This document shows positions 35,453-44,281 of a DNA stretch of 64,000 bases, in pieces; position 1 is the first letter of the stretch; the number at the start of each line of letters is the position of its first letter. Below the pieces are notes generated by a model that saw nothing but the letters and a program-made list of their open reading frames with translations, searched no databases and was not told the origin of the DNA. Both the position numbers and the translations under genes were made by a program. Origin of the DNA: Nannocystis sp. RBIL2 (GTDB lineage: Bacteria > Myxococcota_A > Polyangia > Nannocystales > Nannocystaceae); assembly GCF_026626745.1 (NCBI RefSeq), contig NZ_JAPNJW010000002.1:3062151-3126150 (forward strand). The letters run 5' to 3'.

Positions 35453-36508
35453 ATGCGCTTCACTTTCGCCCTGACCTCGCTCTCGCTCGCGCTCGCGCTC
35501 TCCGCCTGTGGCGACGACGGCGGCGACACGACCACCGACGCGGCGACGACCGACGACACCTCGACCGGCACCACGACCGGCGAGCCGACGACCGCCGCGC
35601 CGACCACGGGTCCGACGACCACCGGCACGACCACCGGCGAGCCCGGCACCAGCACCACGACCACCGGCGAGCCCGACACCACCACGACGACCACGGACGA
35701 GACGACCGGCGACGAGAACGCGCCGATCGTCGTCGAGGGCTTCAGCCACCCGGAGTCGATCCTGATCGACCCGGTCGACGGCGTCTACCTCGTGAGCAAC
35801 ATCGGCGGCAACCCGGACGCGGTCGACGACAACGGCTTCATCAGCCGCGTGCTCCCCGACGGCACGATCGAGGAGCTGCAGTGGATCTCCGGCGAGGCCG
35901 GCGACTTCACGCTCGACGCCCCCAAGGGCATGGCGATCGTCGAAGACATCCTCTACGTCGCCGACATCACGGTCGTCCGCAAGTTCGACCGCGTCACCGG
36001 CGAGCACCTCGGCGACATCGAGGTCGAGGGCGCGTCGTTCCTCAACGACCTCTCGCCCGACGCCGACGGCAACGTCTACGTCAGCGACACCAATACCCAG
36101 TCGATCCACAAGATCGACCCGCTGGACGCCGTCTCGCTGCTGATCTCCGATGATCAGCTCGCCGGCCCCAACGGCCTGTATATCGACGGCGAGGTCGTGA
36201 TGGTCGTCGGGTACGACGGTCAGACCGTGTGGCGCATCGGGCTCGTGGACCCGATGCCGTACGACTTCACCCTGCTGCCGACGGGCGGGCTCGACGGCAT
36301 CGTCGGAACCGGCTTCGGCTGGCTGGTGTCGAGCTGGGACGCCGAGGCGGTCTACTACAGATCCGACATCATCCAGCGCGACCTCGAGACAGTCATCGAG
36401 GGCATCAGCTCGCCGGCCGACATCGAATTCGACTCGGCCAACAATCGCATCCTGGTCCCGCGCCTGCTCGCCGACACGATCGAGTTCCACTATTTCACGG
36501 GCATCTGA
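35453..36508 (+). CDS. lipoprotein with Thr-rich linker and SMP-30/NHL-like beta-propeller
   Basis: The ATG at 35453 gives 351 aa beginning MRFTFALTSLSLALALSACG, a signal peptide with lipobox. A linker of about 70 residues alternates TTGEP and TTT. The C-terminal domain has propeller strands seen in SMP-30 and NHL proteins: EGFSHPESILIDPVDGVYLV, DAPKGMAIVEDILYVADI, FLNDLSPDADGNVYVSDT and GPNGLYIDGEVVMVVGYD. Family members bind a divalent metal and often hydrolyse lactones, but many are only sensors. It is likely anchored to the outer membrane facing out. The substrate is unknown. Confidence 0.88.
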   Translation: MRFTFALTSLSLALALSACGDDGGDTTTDAATTDDTSTGTTTGEPTTAAPTTGPTTTGTTTGEPGTSTTTTGEPDTTTTTTDETTGDENAPIVVEGFSHPESILIDPVDGVYLVSNIGGNPDAVDDNGFISRVLPDGTIEELQWISGEAGDFTLDAPKGMAIVEDILYVADITVVRKFDRVTGEHLGDIEVEGASFLNDLSPDADGNVYVSDTNTQSIHKIDPLDAVSLLISDDQLAGPNGLYIDGEVVMVVGYDGQTVWRIGLVDPMPYDFTLLPTGGLDGIVGTGFGWLVSSWDAEAVYYRSDIIQRDLETVIEGISSPADIEFDSANNRILVPRLLADTIEFHYFTGI

Positions 36509-36750
36509 TCGCTCCGCGGCGCCTGCGGGCATTCGCCTGCTGTCATTTTTCCGGCTGCACACGGCCGCGGCGGACCCGGCGACGCTCCCCTTCTGCTGAC
36601 CCGGCGATCGTGCTCTGCCGGCCGGACCCCGGGCTCGCCCTGAGCGTCCACGCCGCGGCCCACCGTGCAGTCGCCAGCGCCTCACGGGAGCCGTCCCGGC
36701 CCGGCCCGCCGGTCCTTCTAGCGCGCCGCCGCCTGCGGTACCCTGGGCGC

Positions 36751-37392
36751 ATGCAGGGGCACCGTCCCACTCTCCTCGCCGTCAGCCTCGCCCTCGTCGC
36801 GTGCGCCGGCGAGCTGCGCGAGCCGGCGACCCCCGTGTTGCCGCCGACCACCGTCGCCACCCCCGCTCCGGCCTCTTGCGAGCCCGCCCCCGCCCCCGCG
36901 CCCACCGCCCGCGAACGGCGTCGCCGCGAGCGTGGCCCGACCGACGGCAACTTCGTCTTCTCGCACTTCAGCGCCGGCGTGTTCAGCACGATCCTCATCC
37001 AGCCTGCCACCTACTGGGTCGCCACGCGCGTCGGCGAGACCGGCCACGGCCTCGGCCCCGCGGTCGGCGCCCTCGTGCTCGGCGCCTTCCTGCCGCCGAT
37101 CCTCAACTACACCGTGCAGTGGGCGGTCGGGCGCTCGATCGCCCCGGGCCGCGATCGCTTCTGGCCGGGCTTCCTCGTCAATCAGGTCTCACACCTCGGC
37201 ATCTTCATCGGCGCGGTGGTCGGCGGCGCCGACTTTCGCAACCTCGGCCACGCCACCGCGATCGTGCTCGGCGAGGCGTTCCTCAACAGCGGCCTGGCGA
37301 CGATGACCGCCGAGCTGACCCGCCGGCCGCGCGCCGCCACGGCGGCCACTGCGACCACGGTGATCGTACCGGTCCTGGAGTTCAAGTTCTGA
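36751..37392 (+). CDS. lipoprotein with membrane helices, unknown function
   Basis: The ATG at 36751 gives 213 aa: a signal peptide with lipobox (LALVACAGE), a Pro/Ala-rich linker and a basic stretch (ARERRRRERG). Hydrophobic segments follow (FSAGVFSTILIQPATYWVA, LGPAVGALVLGAFLPPILNY, LVNQVSHLGIFIGAVVGGA). The family is not recognised. The stop overlaps the ATG of the next gene (TGATG), so it is the first of three translationally coupled genes. Confidence 0.75.
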   Translation: MQGHRPTLLAVSLALVACAGELREPATPVLPPTTVATPAPASCEPAPAPAPTARERRRRERGPTDGNFVFSHFSAGVFSTILIQPATYWVATRVGETGHGLGPAVGALVLGAFLPPILNYTVQWAVGRSIAPGRDRFWPGFLVNQVSHLGIFIGAVVGGADFRNLGHATAIVLGEAFLNSGLATMTAELTRRPRAATAATATTVIVPVLEFKF

Positions 37393-38540
37393 TGCAGCGG
37401 CTGGTCCTGTCCTGTTGCATGGTCGCCTCCCTCCTCGGCGCCCGCGAGGCCGCCGCGGCCTGTCCGGCCGGCGTCACCTGGCCCGCGGCCGACTGGCCCG
37501 AGGCGCTCGCCGAGGGCCCGACCGTCGCAGCCGCCGACGAATATCTGTTCACGCTCACCGGCCGCGACGAGGACCGCGAGGGCATCCGCACCGACGGCGT
37601 CGTCATCGTCCACCGCGGCCGCGTCATCTACGAGCGCTACGCCCGCGGCTACGCGCAGCACAACCGCCACCTCGCCTGGTCGGTGTCCAAGAGCTTCCTC
37701 AACGCCATGGTCGGCGTCGGCGTCGGCCGCGGCGCCCTCACCGTCGACGACTCGATCTGCGATCATTACGACGCCGACGGCGAGCTGTGCGACATCACCG
37801 TCGGCGACCTGCTCGACTGGGGTTCGGGCATCGACTGGAACGAGGGCTACGAGGACGATCCCTATTATCTGTCCTCGGTGATCGCCATGCTGTACGGCAT
37901 CGGCTCCGGCGACATGGCCGCATTCGTCGCCGCGCAGGGCCTCGCCGAGGCCCCCGGCACCATCTATCGCTACAGCTCCGGCGACACCGTGCTGCTGTCC
38001 GCGGTGCTCGCCAGCGCCCTCGGCTCCGACCTCGCCGACGATTACCCGTGGGAGTTCATCTTCGACCCGATCGGCATGCAGAGCGCGATGTTCGAGCGCG
38101 ACCAGGTCGGCACCTACGTCGGCTCGTCCTACGTCTACGCGACCCCGCGCGACCTGGCCCGCTTCGGCTACCTGTTCCTGCGCGACGGCTGCTGGGACGG
38201 CCAGCAGATCGTCCCCGAGGGCTGGGTCGCCGCCAGCACGCAGCCCAACCCGTCGTTTCAGATGGGCAATTCCTACGAACATTTCCTGCGCGACGGCGAC
38301 GCAGTGCCCGGCCGTCACTGGTGGCTCAACCTGCCGGTCCCCGACCTCGCGCACGAGCGCCGCTGGCCCGCCGCGCCGCCCGACACCTTCGCCGGGCTCG
38401 GCCACTGGGGGCAGACCATCTTCGTCGTCCCCTCGGCCGACCTCGTCCTCGTGCGCACCGCCGACGACCGCGAATCGGGCTTCGACCAGAACCGCTACCT
38501 CGAGCTCGCCCTCACCCTCGCCGCGGAGGACTCGCCGTGA
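37392..38540 (+). CDS. secreted serine hydrolase of the beta-lactamase fold
   Basis: The protein has 382 aa with a short signal peptide ending around AREAAAA. The SxxK motif is WSVSKSF (Ser97, Lys100), with Ser97 as likely nucleophile. The second-motif Tyr is probably in YRYSSGD, and GHWGQT near the C-terminus fits the third motif. This is the class C beta-lactamase/esterase family (PF00144), in which many members are esterases or peptidases rather than lactamases. Translation is coupled to the lipoprotein genes on either side (TGATG upstream, GTGA downstream). It is probably periplasmic. Confidence 0.88.
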   Translation: MQRLVLSCCMVASLLGAREAAAACPAGVTWPAADWPEALAEGPTVAAADEYLFTLTGRDEDREGIRTDGVVIVHRGRVIYERYARGYAQHNRHLAWSVSKSFLNAMVGVGVGRGALTVDDSICDHYDADGELCDITVGDLLDWGSGIDWNEGYEDDPYYLSSVIAMLYGIGSGDMAAFVAAQGLAEAPGTIYRYSSGDTVLLSAVLASALGSDLADDYPWEFIFDPIGMQSAMFERDQVGTYVGSSYVYATPRDLARFGYLFLRDGCWDGQQIVPEGWVAASTQPNPSFQMGNSYEHFLRDGDAVPGRHWWLNLPVPDLAHERRWPAAPPDTFAGLGHWGQTIFVVPSADLVLVRTADDRESGFDQNRYLELALTLAAEDSP

Positions 38541-38830
38541 CCCGCCGCGCCCTGCCCGTCCTCGTCGCCCTCGCCCTCGCCGCGTGCAACGCCGAGGCCT
38601 ACGACAACAACGACGCCGAGCTCGCCGTGCGCCAGAAGGCCAAGGAGATGTGCTCCTGCCTGTTCGTGATGGAGCTGACCGAGCAGGAGTGCGCCGCCTG
38701 GACCCGCGTGTCCCCGAACGTCGCCAAGGCCACCATCGACCGCCAGAACAAGCGCGTCCACGCGGTCGCGCTCGGCTTCTGGGCCGCCGACGCCCGCTTC
38801 GACGGCCGCCACGGCTGCGTCCACGATTGA
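38537..38830 (+). CDS. small Cys-containing lipoprotein
   Basis: The GTG at 38537 overlaps the stop of the hydrolase gene (GTGA) and gives 97 aa. The signal peptide ends in a lipobox (ALALAACNAE). The mature part has four further Cys (EMCSCLFVME, ECAAW and HGCVHD) that could form two disulfides. It is the last of the three-gene operon and may be a partner of the hydrolase; no family is recognised. Confidence 0.75.
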   Translation: MTRRALPVLVALALAACNAEAYDNNDAELAVRQKAKEMCSCLFVMELTEQECAAWTRVSPNVAKATIDRQNKRVHAVALGFWAADARFDGRHGCVHD

Positions 38831-39349
38831 TCGCGGGCGAATGCGCCGAGTCGCCTCGCCGGTCGAGCGTGACGATCGAGGTCCGCCGGACGCAGCTTCC
38901 GGACAGGTGTCATGATTCCCCGCGCGGGGGTGGACAGCCTCTGGCGAGCGCGGCCAGCGATCGCAGTGGCTGTCCGAAGAGCCAGATCTCCCCGAAGCTG
39001 GGCGGCGCGGCGGGCGATCGCTGGCGCTCCGCCCGCCGCGAATGATGAGGCTTCTCCCGAGGCTCGTGCCGGCGCTCCGATCCGTCGCTCCGTGAGCAAT
39101 CGGGTCGGTGCTGCGGAGCACGACGTCCTCGTGTGATTGGGGCGAAGAGGAGGTGGATCCCCTCGTGCGCCCATCGCCGAGCCCGCCCTGCGACGCAACC
39201 ACGCCATCACGTACGACGCGTCAGGATGGGGCGCGGAATCTGCGCCCCGCTCGCCCGAAAGATTACAGGGGATGTCTTCTGCGCCATTTCTCGATAGCAG
39301 CGAACGACCCCCTAGCCGAAACCCCAGCCACCGACAGGGAGTGGGAAGC
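38831..39349. other. gap before the hybrid kinase gene
   Basis: This 519-bp region shows no frame with convincing coding composition on either strand, no 14-bp repeat array and no clear promoter. Confidence 0.4.
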
Positions 39350-41656
39350 ATGAGTGCTCTGGCAGAGCTCATCGAGCGACAGAAGGACCGCGTACTGGCC
39401 GCGTGCGAACAGCACCTCGCAGCGCGCGGCATACGCGCCGAGCACGTCCCGCAGCACCTGGACACGCTGTGCCAGGCTTTGCGGGGCTCGGGGGATTCGC
39501 AGGAGTCGAGCCTGCCCGACGAGGTGCAGGAGATCGGCGCCCTCGTCGACGCGGTGATGGAGCTGCCGGGCGCGGCGCCGCAGGACGTCCGGGACCTGGC
39601 GGTCCTCGCCCGCTGGAGCGCGGCCTGCAGCGCCGGCGCGGTCGCCGAGCGGTTCCGGGCCGACTCTCGCCGGCCGCTCGAGCTGTTCGAGCAAGCGCCC
39701 GGGTTCGTCGCGTTTCTCCGCGGGCCCGAGATGGTGTTCGAGGTGGCCAACGCCGCCTACCACCAGCTCGTCGGCCACCGCCAGGTCGTAGGCAAGACGG
39801 TCCGCGAGGCGCTGCCCGAGCTCGAGGGGCAGGGCTACTTCGAGCTGCTCGAGCACGTCTACGACAGCGGCGAGCCGTACATCGGCACGCAGCGCAAGGT
39901 GGTCCTGCAGCCGAGCCCGGACGAGGACTCGTCCGAGGCGTACCTCGACTTCATCTATCAGCCGATCCGCGACCCGCACGGTCAGGTGACCGGGATCCTC
40001 GTGCAGGGGCAAGAGGTCACGCAGGTCCGGCTCCTCAACCAGCGCGGCGAGCTGGCCGAGGCCGCCCTGCGCGCCTCGGAGGAGCGCTACCGCCGGCTGT
40101 TCGCCTCGATCGACGACGGCTACTGCCTGCTGCAGATGATCGTCGACGCCAATGGCGAGACCGTCGATTATCGGTTCCTCGAGGCCAACTCGGCCTTCGA
40201 GACGCACACCGGCCTGACCGGGGTGATCGGAAAGACCGCGCGCGAGGTGGTGCCCGGCCTCGACGACTCATGGTTCCGCCTCTACGGCCGCGTCGCCGAG
40301 ACCGGCGAGACCGCCAAATTCGAGAACCACGCGCCCGCCATGAATCGCTGGTTCGAGGTCTACGCCACCCGGGCCGGCCCCGCGGAGCTGCGCCAGGTGG
40401 CGCTCGTGTTCAAGGACGTAAGCGAGCGCAAGCGCATCGAGGCGCACCGCGCCGAGCTGTTCGCGCTCGAGAGCGCGGCGCGGCGCGAGGCCGAGACGGC
40501 GACCCGGCTGCGCGACGAATTCCTGGCCACGGTGAGCCACGAATTGCGCACCCCGCTGACCTCGATCCTCGGCTGGGCGCAGATGCTGCAACTCGACGGA
40601 TTGTCGGCCGAGCAGCGACGCCACGCGATCGACACCATCGAGCGCAACGCCCGGGCCCAGGCCCAGCTCATCGAGGACCTCCTCGACGTGAGCAGCATCC
40701 TCGCCGGCAAGCTGCGCCTCGAGGTCCAGACCGTCAACATCCGCGAGATCGTCGAGGCCGCGCTCGAGACCGTGCGCCCGGCCGCGGAGGCCCGAGGCGT
40801 GCGCCTGCAGGCCACGCTCGCCTCCGGGGCGACGGTGATGGGCGACCCGCAGCGGCTGCAGCAGGTGGTGTGGAACTTGCTGAGCAACGCGGTGAAGTTC
40901 ACGCCGCGCGCGGGCCGGGTGCAGGTGCTGGTCGAGCGGCGCGACTCGTCGGTGGAGATCGTGGTGGCCGACACCGGCAAGGGCATCGCCCCCGAGTTTC
41001 AGCCGCACGTGTTCGAGCGCTTCCGCCAGGCCGACGGGGCGACCACGCGACGCCACGGCGGGCTCGGCCTCGGCCTGTCGATCGTCCGCCAGCTCGTCGA
41101 GATGCACGGCGGGACCGTCGGCGTCTTCAGCGAGGGCGAAGATCGCGGCGCCAGCTTCACGGTGCGGATCCCGCTGGCGGTCACGCTCCGCCGCGAGATC
41201 GAGGCGCCGGAGACCCTGCGCAAAGAAGCCGCGAAGCAGGACCTGCACTGTCCGCCCGAGCTCGCGGGACTCCGGGTCCTGATCGTGGACGACGAGCGCG
41301 ACACCCGAGAGATGCTGGCAATGCTGCTCCGGCGCTGCGGGGTGGAGGTGTTCCTGGCGGCCTCGGCGGCCGAGGCCCTGCGCCGGATCGAATCGGAGCC
41401 CCCCGACGTGCTGATCTCCGACATCGGCATGCCGGGGGAAGACGGCTATTCGCTGCTCGAGAAGGTCCGAAGTCTGCCCCGCGAAGCCGGCGGCAACGTC
41501 CCCGCGGTGGCCCTGACGGCCTACGCGCGCTCGGAAGACCGCACTCGCGCCCTCCTGGCAGGATTTAATAACCACGTGGCAAAGCCGGTCGAACCCCTCG
41601 AGCTGCTGGCGGTCATCGCCTCGCTGTCGTGGCGGACTCGCAAGGCCTCGACGTGA
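39350..41656 (+). CDS. hybrid sensor histidine kinase (PAS-PAS-HisKA-HATPase-REC)
   Basis: The ATG at 39350 gives 768 aa. Residues 1-105 form a helical RsbRD-like N-terminal segment (LIERQKDRVLAACEQHL). Two PAS domains cover about 110-230 and 243-360. The phosphoacceptor is His397 in ATVSHELRTPLTSI. The ATPase has WNLLSNAVKF, DTGKGIAP and GLGLGLSIV. A receiver domain starts near 642 (LRVLIVDDERDTRE), with phosphorylatable Asp691 in LISDIGMPGEDGY and the conserved Lys in HVAKPVEPLEL. No membrane helix is present, so the input is cytoplasmic. No separate regulator or output gene is adjacent, as is usual for myxobacterial orphan kinases. Confidence 0.95.
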   Translation: MSALAELIERQKDRVLAACEQHLAARGIRAEHVPQHLDTLCQALRGSGDSQESSLPDEVQEIGALVDAVMELPGAAPQDVRDLAVLARWSAACSAGAVAERFRADSRRPLELFEQAPGFVAFLRGPEMVFEVANAAYHQLVGHRQVVGKTVREALPELEGQGYFELLEHVYDSGEPYIGTQRKVVLQPSPDEDSSEAYLDFIYQPIRDPHGQVTGILVQGQEVTQVRLLNQRGELAEAALRASEERYRRLFASIDDGYCLLQMIVDANGETVDYRFLEANSAFETHTGLTGVIGKTAREVVPGLDDSWFRLYGRVAETGETAKFENHAPAMNRWFEVYATRAGPAELRQVALVFKDVSERKRIEAHRAELFALESAARREAETATRLRDEFLATVSHELRTPLTSILGWAQMLQLDGLSAEQRRHAIDTIERNARAQAQLIEDLLDVSSILAGKLRLEVQTVNIREIVEAALETVRPAAEARGVRLQATLASGATVMGDPQRLQQVVWNLLSNAVKFTPRAGRVQVLVERRDSSVEIVVADTGKGIAPEFQPHVFERFRQADGATTRRHGGLGLGLSIVRQLVEMHGGTVGVFSEGEDRGASFTVRIPLAVTLRREIEAPETLRKEAAKQDLHCPPELAGLRVLIVDDERDTREMLAMLLRRCGVEVFLAASAAEALRRIESEPPDVLISDIGMPGEDGYSLLEKVRSLPREAGGNVPAVALTAYARSEDRTRALLAGFNNHVAKPVEPLELLAVIASLSWRTRKAST

Positions 41657-41786
41657 AGCGAGGCGCGGAGCCCCGCGGGATTCGTGTGGGCTGGGGAGTC
41701 TGGGCAGCGGTCCGACTCCCGCGGTGCCGTCGGTGGTGGTCCCTCCGCGTAGCGACGCTCGCGCAGTAAGACTTGCTTCTCATGGA

Positions 41787-41856
41787 CATGCTCTTTAGGG
41801 CATGTCCTTTGGCATATGTTCTCGAGGACATGCCTTTAAAAACATGTTCGCGGGGT
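41787..41856. repeat. 14-bp repeat array K (5 units)
   Basis: Cores at 41787, 41801, 41815 (TATG), 41829 and 41843 are exactly 14 bp apart. GGACATGC (41784-41791) pairs perfectly with GCATGTCC (41800-41807). The array lies between the convergent kinase and acetyltransferase genes and abuts the latter's stop codon. Confidence 0.85.
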
Positions 41857-43031
41857 CAGAACATGTCGCTCATCCACGGGGTGCCGCCGGCGAACACGCC
41901 GGCCGCGGCGCGCAGGACCGCCGGTTCGCCGGACACGAGGCCGAGGACGGCCGCCTGGGCGGGGGTGGCGTAGCCGCTGTACATGCAGGCGAGGCCGCGG
42001 GCGGTGGTGCGCAGGTCGCCGCGGCCGCCGGGCTCGACGACGGCCTGGCCACCCTGCACGCGCAGGACGAAGCGGCCGTGGTTGGCGGGCACGAGCGGAT
42101 CGTCGACGTCGAGGTGGACGTCGGCGTGCACCGCGGGCGAGTAGCCGCGGGCCGCGAGGGCGCGCGGGACGTCGACGATCCGCAGCAGCCACGAGTCGAG
42201 GAGCTCGCTGCGCTGTCGTTGCTGCGGCAGCAGCTCGAACAGCGGGTGCGTCGGCCCGCCGTGGAACACGAGGTCGACGCCGGCCATCGCAAAGTTGGCG
42301 AGGAACTCGATCAGCCGCCGACCGGCCCACGCCTCGGTGAAGGCGAGGTCGGACAGGAGGATGTCGAAGACGCCCAGCGAGCGCTGCGACTGATGGAGGT
42401 AGAGATATCCGGCGAGCCGGCCGTCGTCGTCGCGCGCACCGAAGCCGAGGTACTCGACGCCGCGGAACTTGTGGATGCGATGCCAGATGTACGGCCCGCG
42501 GTCGAGCGCGCCGTCGTGCAGCGCGCCGAAGGCAGCGTGGCAGGCCCGGACCTCGGGGCGGTCGTCGTCGGCGAGGGGGACGACGCGGCCGCGGGTCTCG
42601 CGGGCGGCGAGCTGGGCGAACGGGATGGTGTGGCGGAAGCGATAGCCGGCGTGCTCGAAGCCGACGCCGCGGTAGAGGGTATGGGTCGAGGCGTACAGGC
42701 CGGCGAGCGGCCAGCCGGCGGCGGCGGCCTCGGGGACGAAGGCGTGCATCAACGCCCTGGCGTGGCCGCGGCCGCGATCTTCGGGGGCGACGGCGACGCC
42801 GGCGACGCCGAGCATGGGGACGCTGACGCCGCCGAAGTACTGACCCATGGCGATCTGCAACAGGCACGCGGCCGGGCGCTCGCCGTCGCGGAGGACGCGG
42901 AGGTTGTCGAAGCCGGCGAACTCCATCCAGCTCTCGATGGACTCGTGCGTGGCCCCGAACGCGAGCGCGAGGTTGCGGACGACGGCGGATCTGTCGCCCG
43001 CGCGGAAGTCGGTCAAGGCGCGCTCGTGCAT
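41856..43031 (-). CDS. eis: Eis-like GNAT acetyltransferase
   Basis: The ATG at 43031 gives 391 aa. The layout matches Eis: an N-terminal GNAT domain with the acetyl-CoA pyrophosphate loop (VAVAPEDRGRGHARALM, RGRGH at 86-90), a second GNAT-like domain, and a C-terminal sterol-carrier-like domain. Tyr120 in THTLYRGVGFE corresponds to the catalytic Tyr of mycobacterial Eis. The protein ends in Phe, whose carboxylate is the general base in Eis. The family multi-acetylates aminoglycosides and also lysines. Its location 8 kb from the HflX-Mph gene suggests intrinsic drug protection, but substrates are not known. An approximately 330-bp gap lies upstream. Confidence 0.9.
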   Translation of the reverse strand: MHERALTDFRAGDRSAVVRNLALAFGATHESIESWMEFAGFDNLRVLRDGERPAACLLQIAMGQYFGGVSVPMLGVAGVAVAPEDRGRGHARALMHAFVPEAAAAGWPLAGLYASTHTLYRGVGFEHAGYRFRHTIPFAQLAARETRGRVVPLADDDRPEVRACHAAFGALHDGALDRGPYIWHRIHKFRGVEYLGFGARDDDGRLAGYLYLHQSQRSLGVFDILLSDLAFTEAWAGRRLIEFLANFAMAGVDLVFHGGPTHPLFELLPQQRQRSELLDSWLLRIVDVPRALAARGYSPAVHADVHLDVDDPLVPANHGRFVLRVQGGQAVVEPGGRGDLRTTARGLACMYSGYATPAQAAVLGLVSGEPAVLRAAAGVFAGGTPWMSDMF

Positions 43032-43362
43032 GCCGCAGCATACCTCGAGGGACCGGAGATGGCGCGAAATAGCGAGGGCCTTGCGAGTCCGGGGCGCTCG
43101 ACGACCATGATGCCGTTCTGGTCTTTGGGACACGTGCTGACGCTGTGGTATTCGACCTGCGGCCATCTCGCAGCCTTGTCACCCAAATCACCGATTCGTG
43201 ACAGTGTTCCAATCCCAGCCGCAAATGGTCTGGGCCACAGCAAGGCGAGGCTCGCCCCATGGTCGCGCCGGGCCCGGAAGATGTTTCCTTCGCGCCGTGC
43301 GTCGGGACCCCGACGCGCCTGCGCTGCTGGACAGCGGCGGAGCTCTGCGAGAGGTTAGGCGC
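43032..43362. other. divergent intergenic region
   Basis: This 331-bp region between the divergent Eis-like and membrane-protein genes contains no gene I can support. Its last 40 bp (from about 43325) recur near 45829. Confidence 0.4.
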
Positions 43363-43911
43363 ATGCTCGCCCTCACCCATGAGCCTGTCGCCTCCCTCGC
43401 AGACGACGAGCGCCGCGTCCTCGCGGCGAGGGCCGCGGTGCTCGTGCTCGGCGTCCTGCTCGTCTGGCCGATCGTCGCGGCGCTCGTCGCCGGGCTCGAG
43501 TACGCGTCCCTCGACCTGTCCCGCGGCGCCATCCCCACGCTCGCCGAGCGGGCCACTCTGACAGTGTCCGAGGGGCTCGCCCGCCTCGTCGTGATGCTGC
43601 TGCTCGTGCGCCGCGCGACGCAGGCACCGCGGGCCGACGCTCGCCCCCTGTCGCTGCTCGGATGGCTCGCCCTCGCGCTGCTCGTCGCCGCGTCGGTCGG
43701 CGCCCACGCGGCGCTCGTGTGGCTCCCGGCCCGCGTCGCCGAGGCGATCGGCGCGCTCGGGGTGGAGCCGCTCGCTGCGTGGCTGGAGCAGACCACCGAC
43801 TTGACACTCCTCCGGCTCGCGCTCGACATGGCGGCAGTCCTCGCGGCGTTCATCTACGCGGTCGTGCGCTGGCAGTCCGCACAGCGACGCTTGCCGGGCA
43901 CCGCCCTCTAG
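43363..43911 (+). CDS. small hydrophobic membrane protein
   Basis: The ATG at 43363 gives 182 aa (MLALTHEPVASLADDERRVL). Four hydrophobic segments are visible: AVLVLGVLLVWPIVAALVAG, LARLVVMLLLV, LLGWLALALLVAASVGAHAAL and LALDMAAVLAAFIYAVV. The last is followed by a basic tail (RWQSAQRRLP). No family is recognised. A partial second copy of its promoter region and first codons lies at 45829-45930, on the far side of the next gene. Confidence 0.7.
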   Translation: MLALTHEPVASLADDERRVLAARAAVLVLGVLLVWPIVAALVAGLEYASLDLSRGAIPTLAERATLTVSEGLARLVVMLLLVRRATQAPRADARPLSLLGWLALALLVAASVGAHAALVWLPARVAEAIGALGVEPLAAWLEQTTDLTLLRLALDMAAVLAAFIYAVVRWQSAQRRLPGTAL

Positions 43912-44281
43912 TTCAGCCGACGCCTTCGAGCGCCTCTGGACCGCCTGCTGCAGACCGCGGCTCGACGGCTCCGCGCCGGGCCGCGGGCACCGAAGCCGCA
44001 ATCGACGCCGAGTCGCGGTGTACGTCACCGGTCCCTTCCCCCAAGCGATGACGATCGACGGCCACCCGCTCACCGCAATCGCGGATCACGACACGGTGCT
44101 GACGAAGCTGTGCCCGTGATTCGAGCCCGCACGGGACCCGACCTGCCGCCTGCGAACCCTTCGCTGCATGGATAACCCCAGCAAACTCACTTGGGTCTCG
44201 CGCACCGGTCCCCTGGTGAATGCCCGAGCCACGTAAAGCCGCTTGCGCCGCTTATGGCCCCTCGGTATGCTCCGGGCGAAA
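43912..44281. other. gap before the lipoprotein gene
   Basis: This 370-bp region has no supported gene, no 14-bp array and lower coding bias. I see nothing else in it. Confidence 0.4.
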
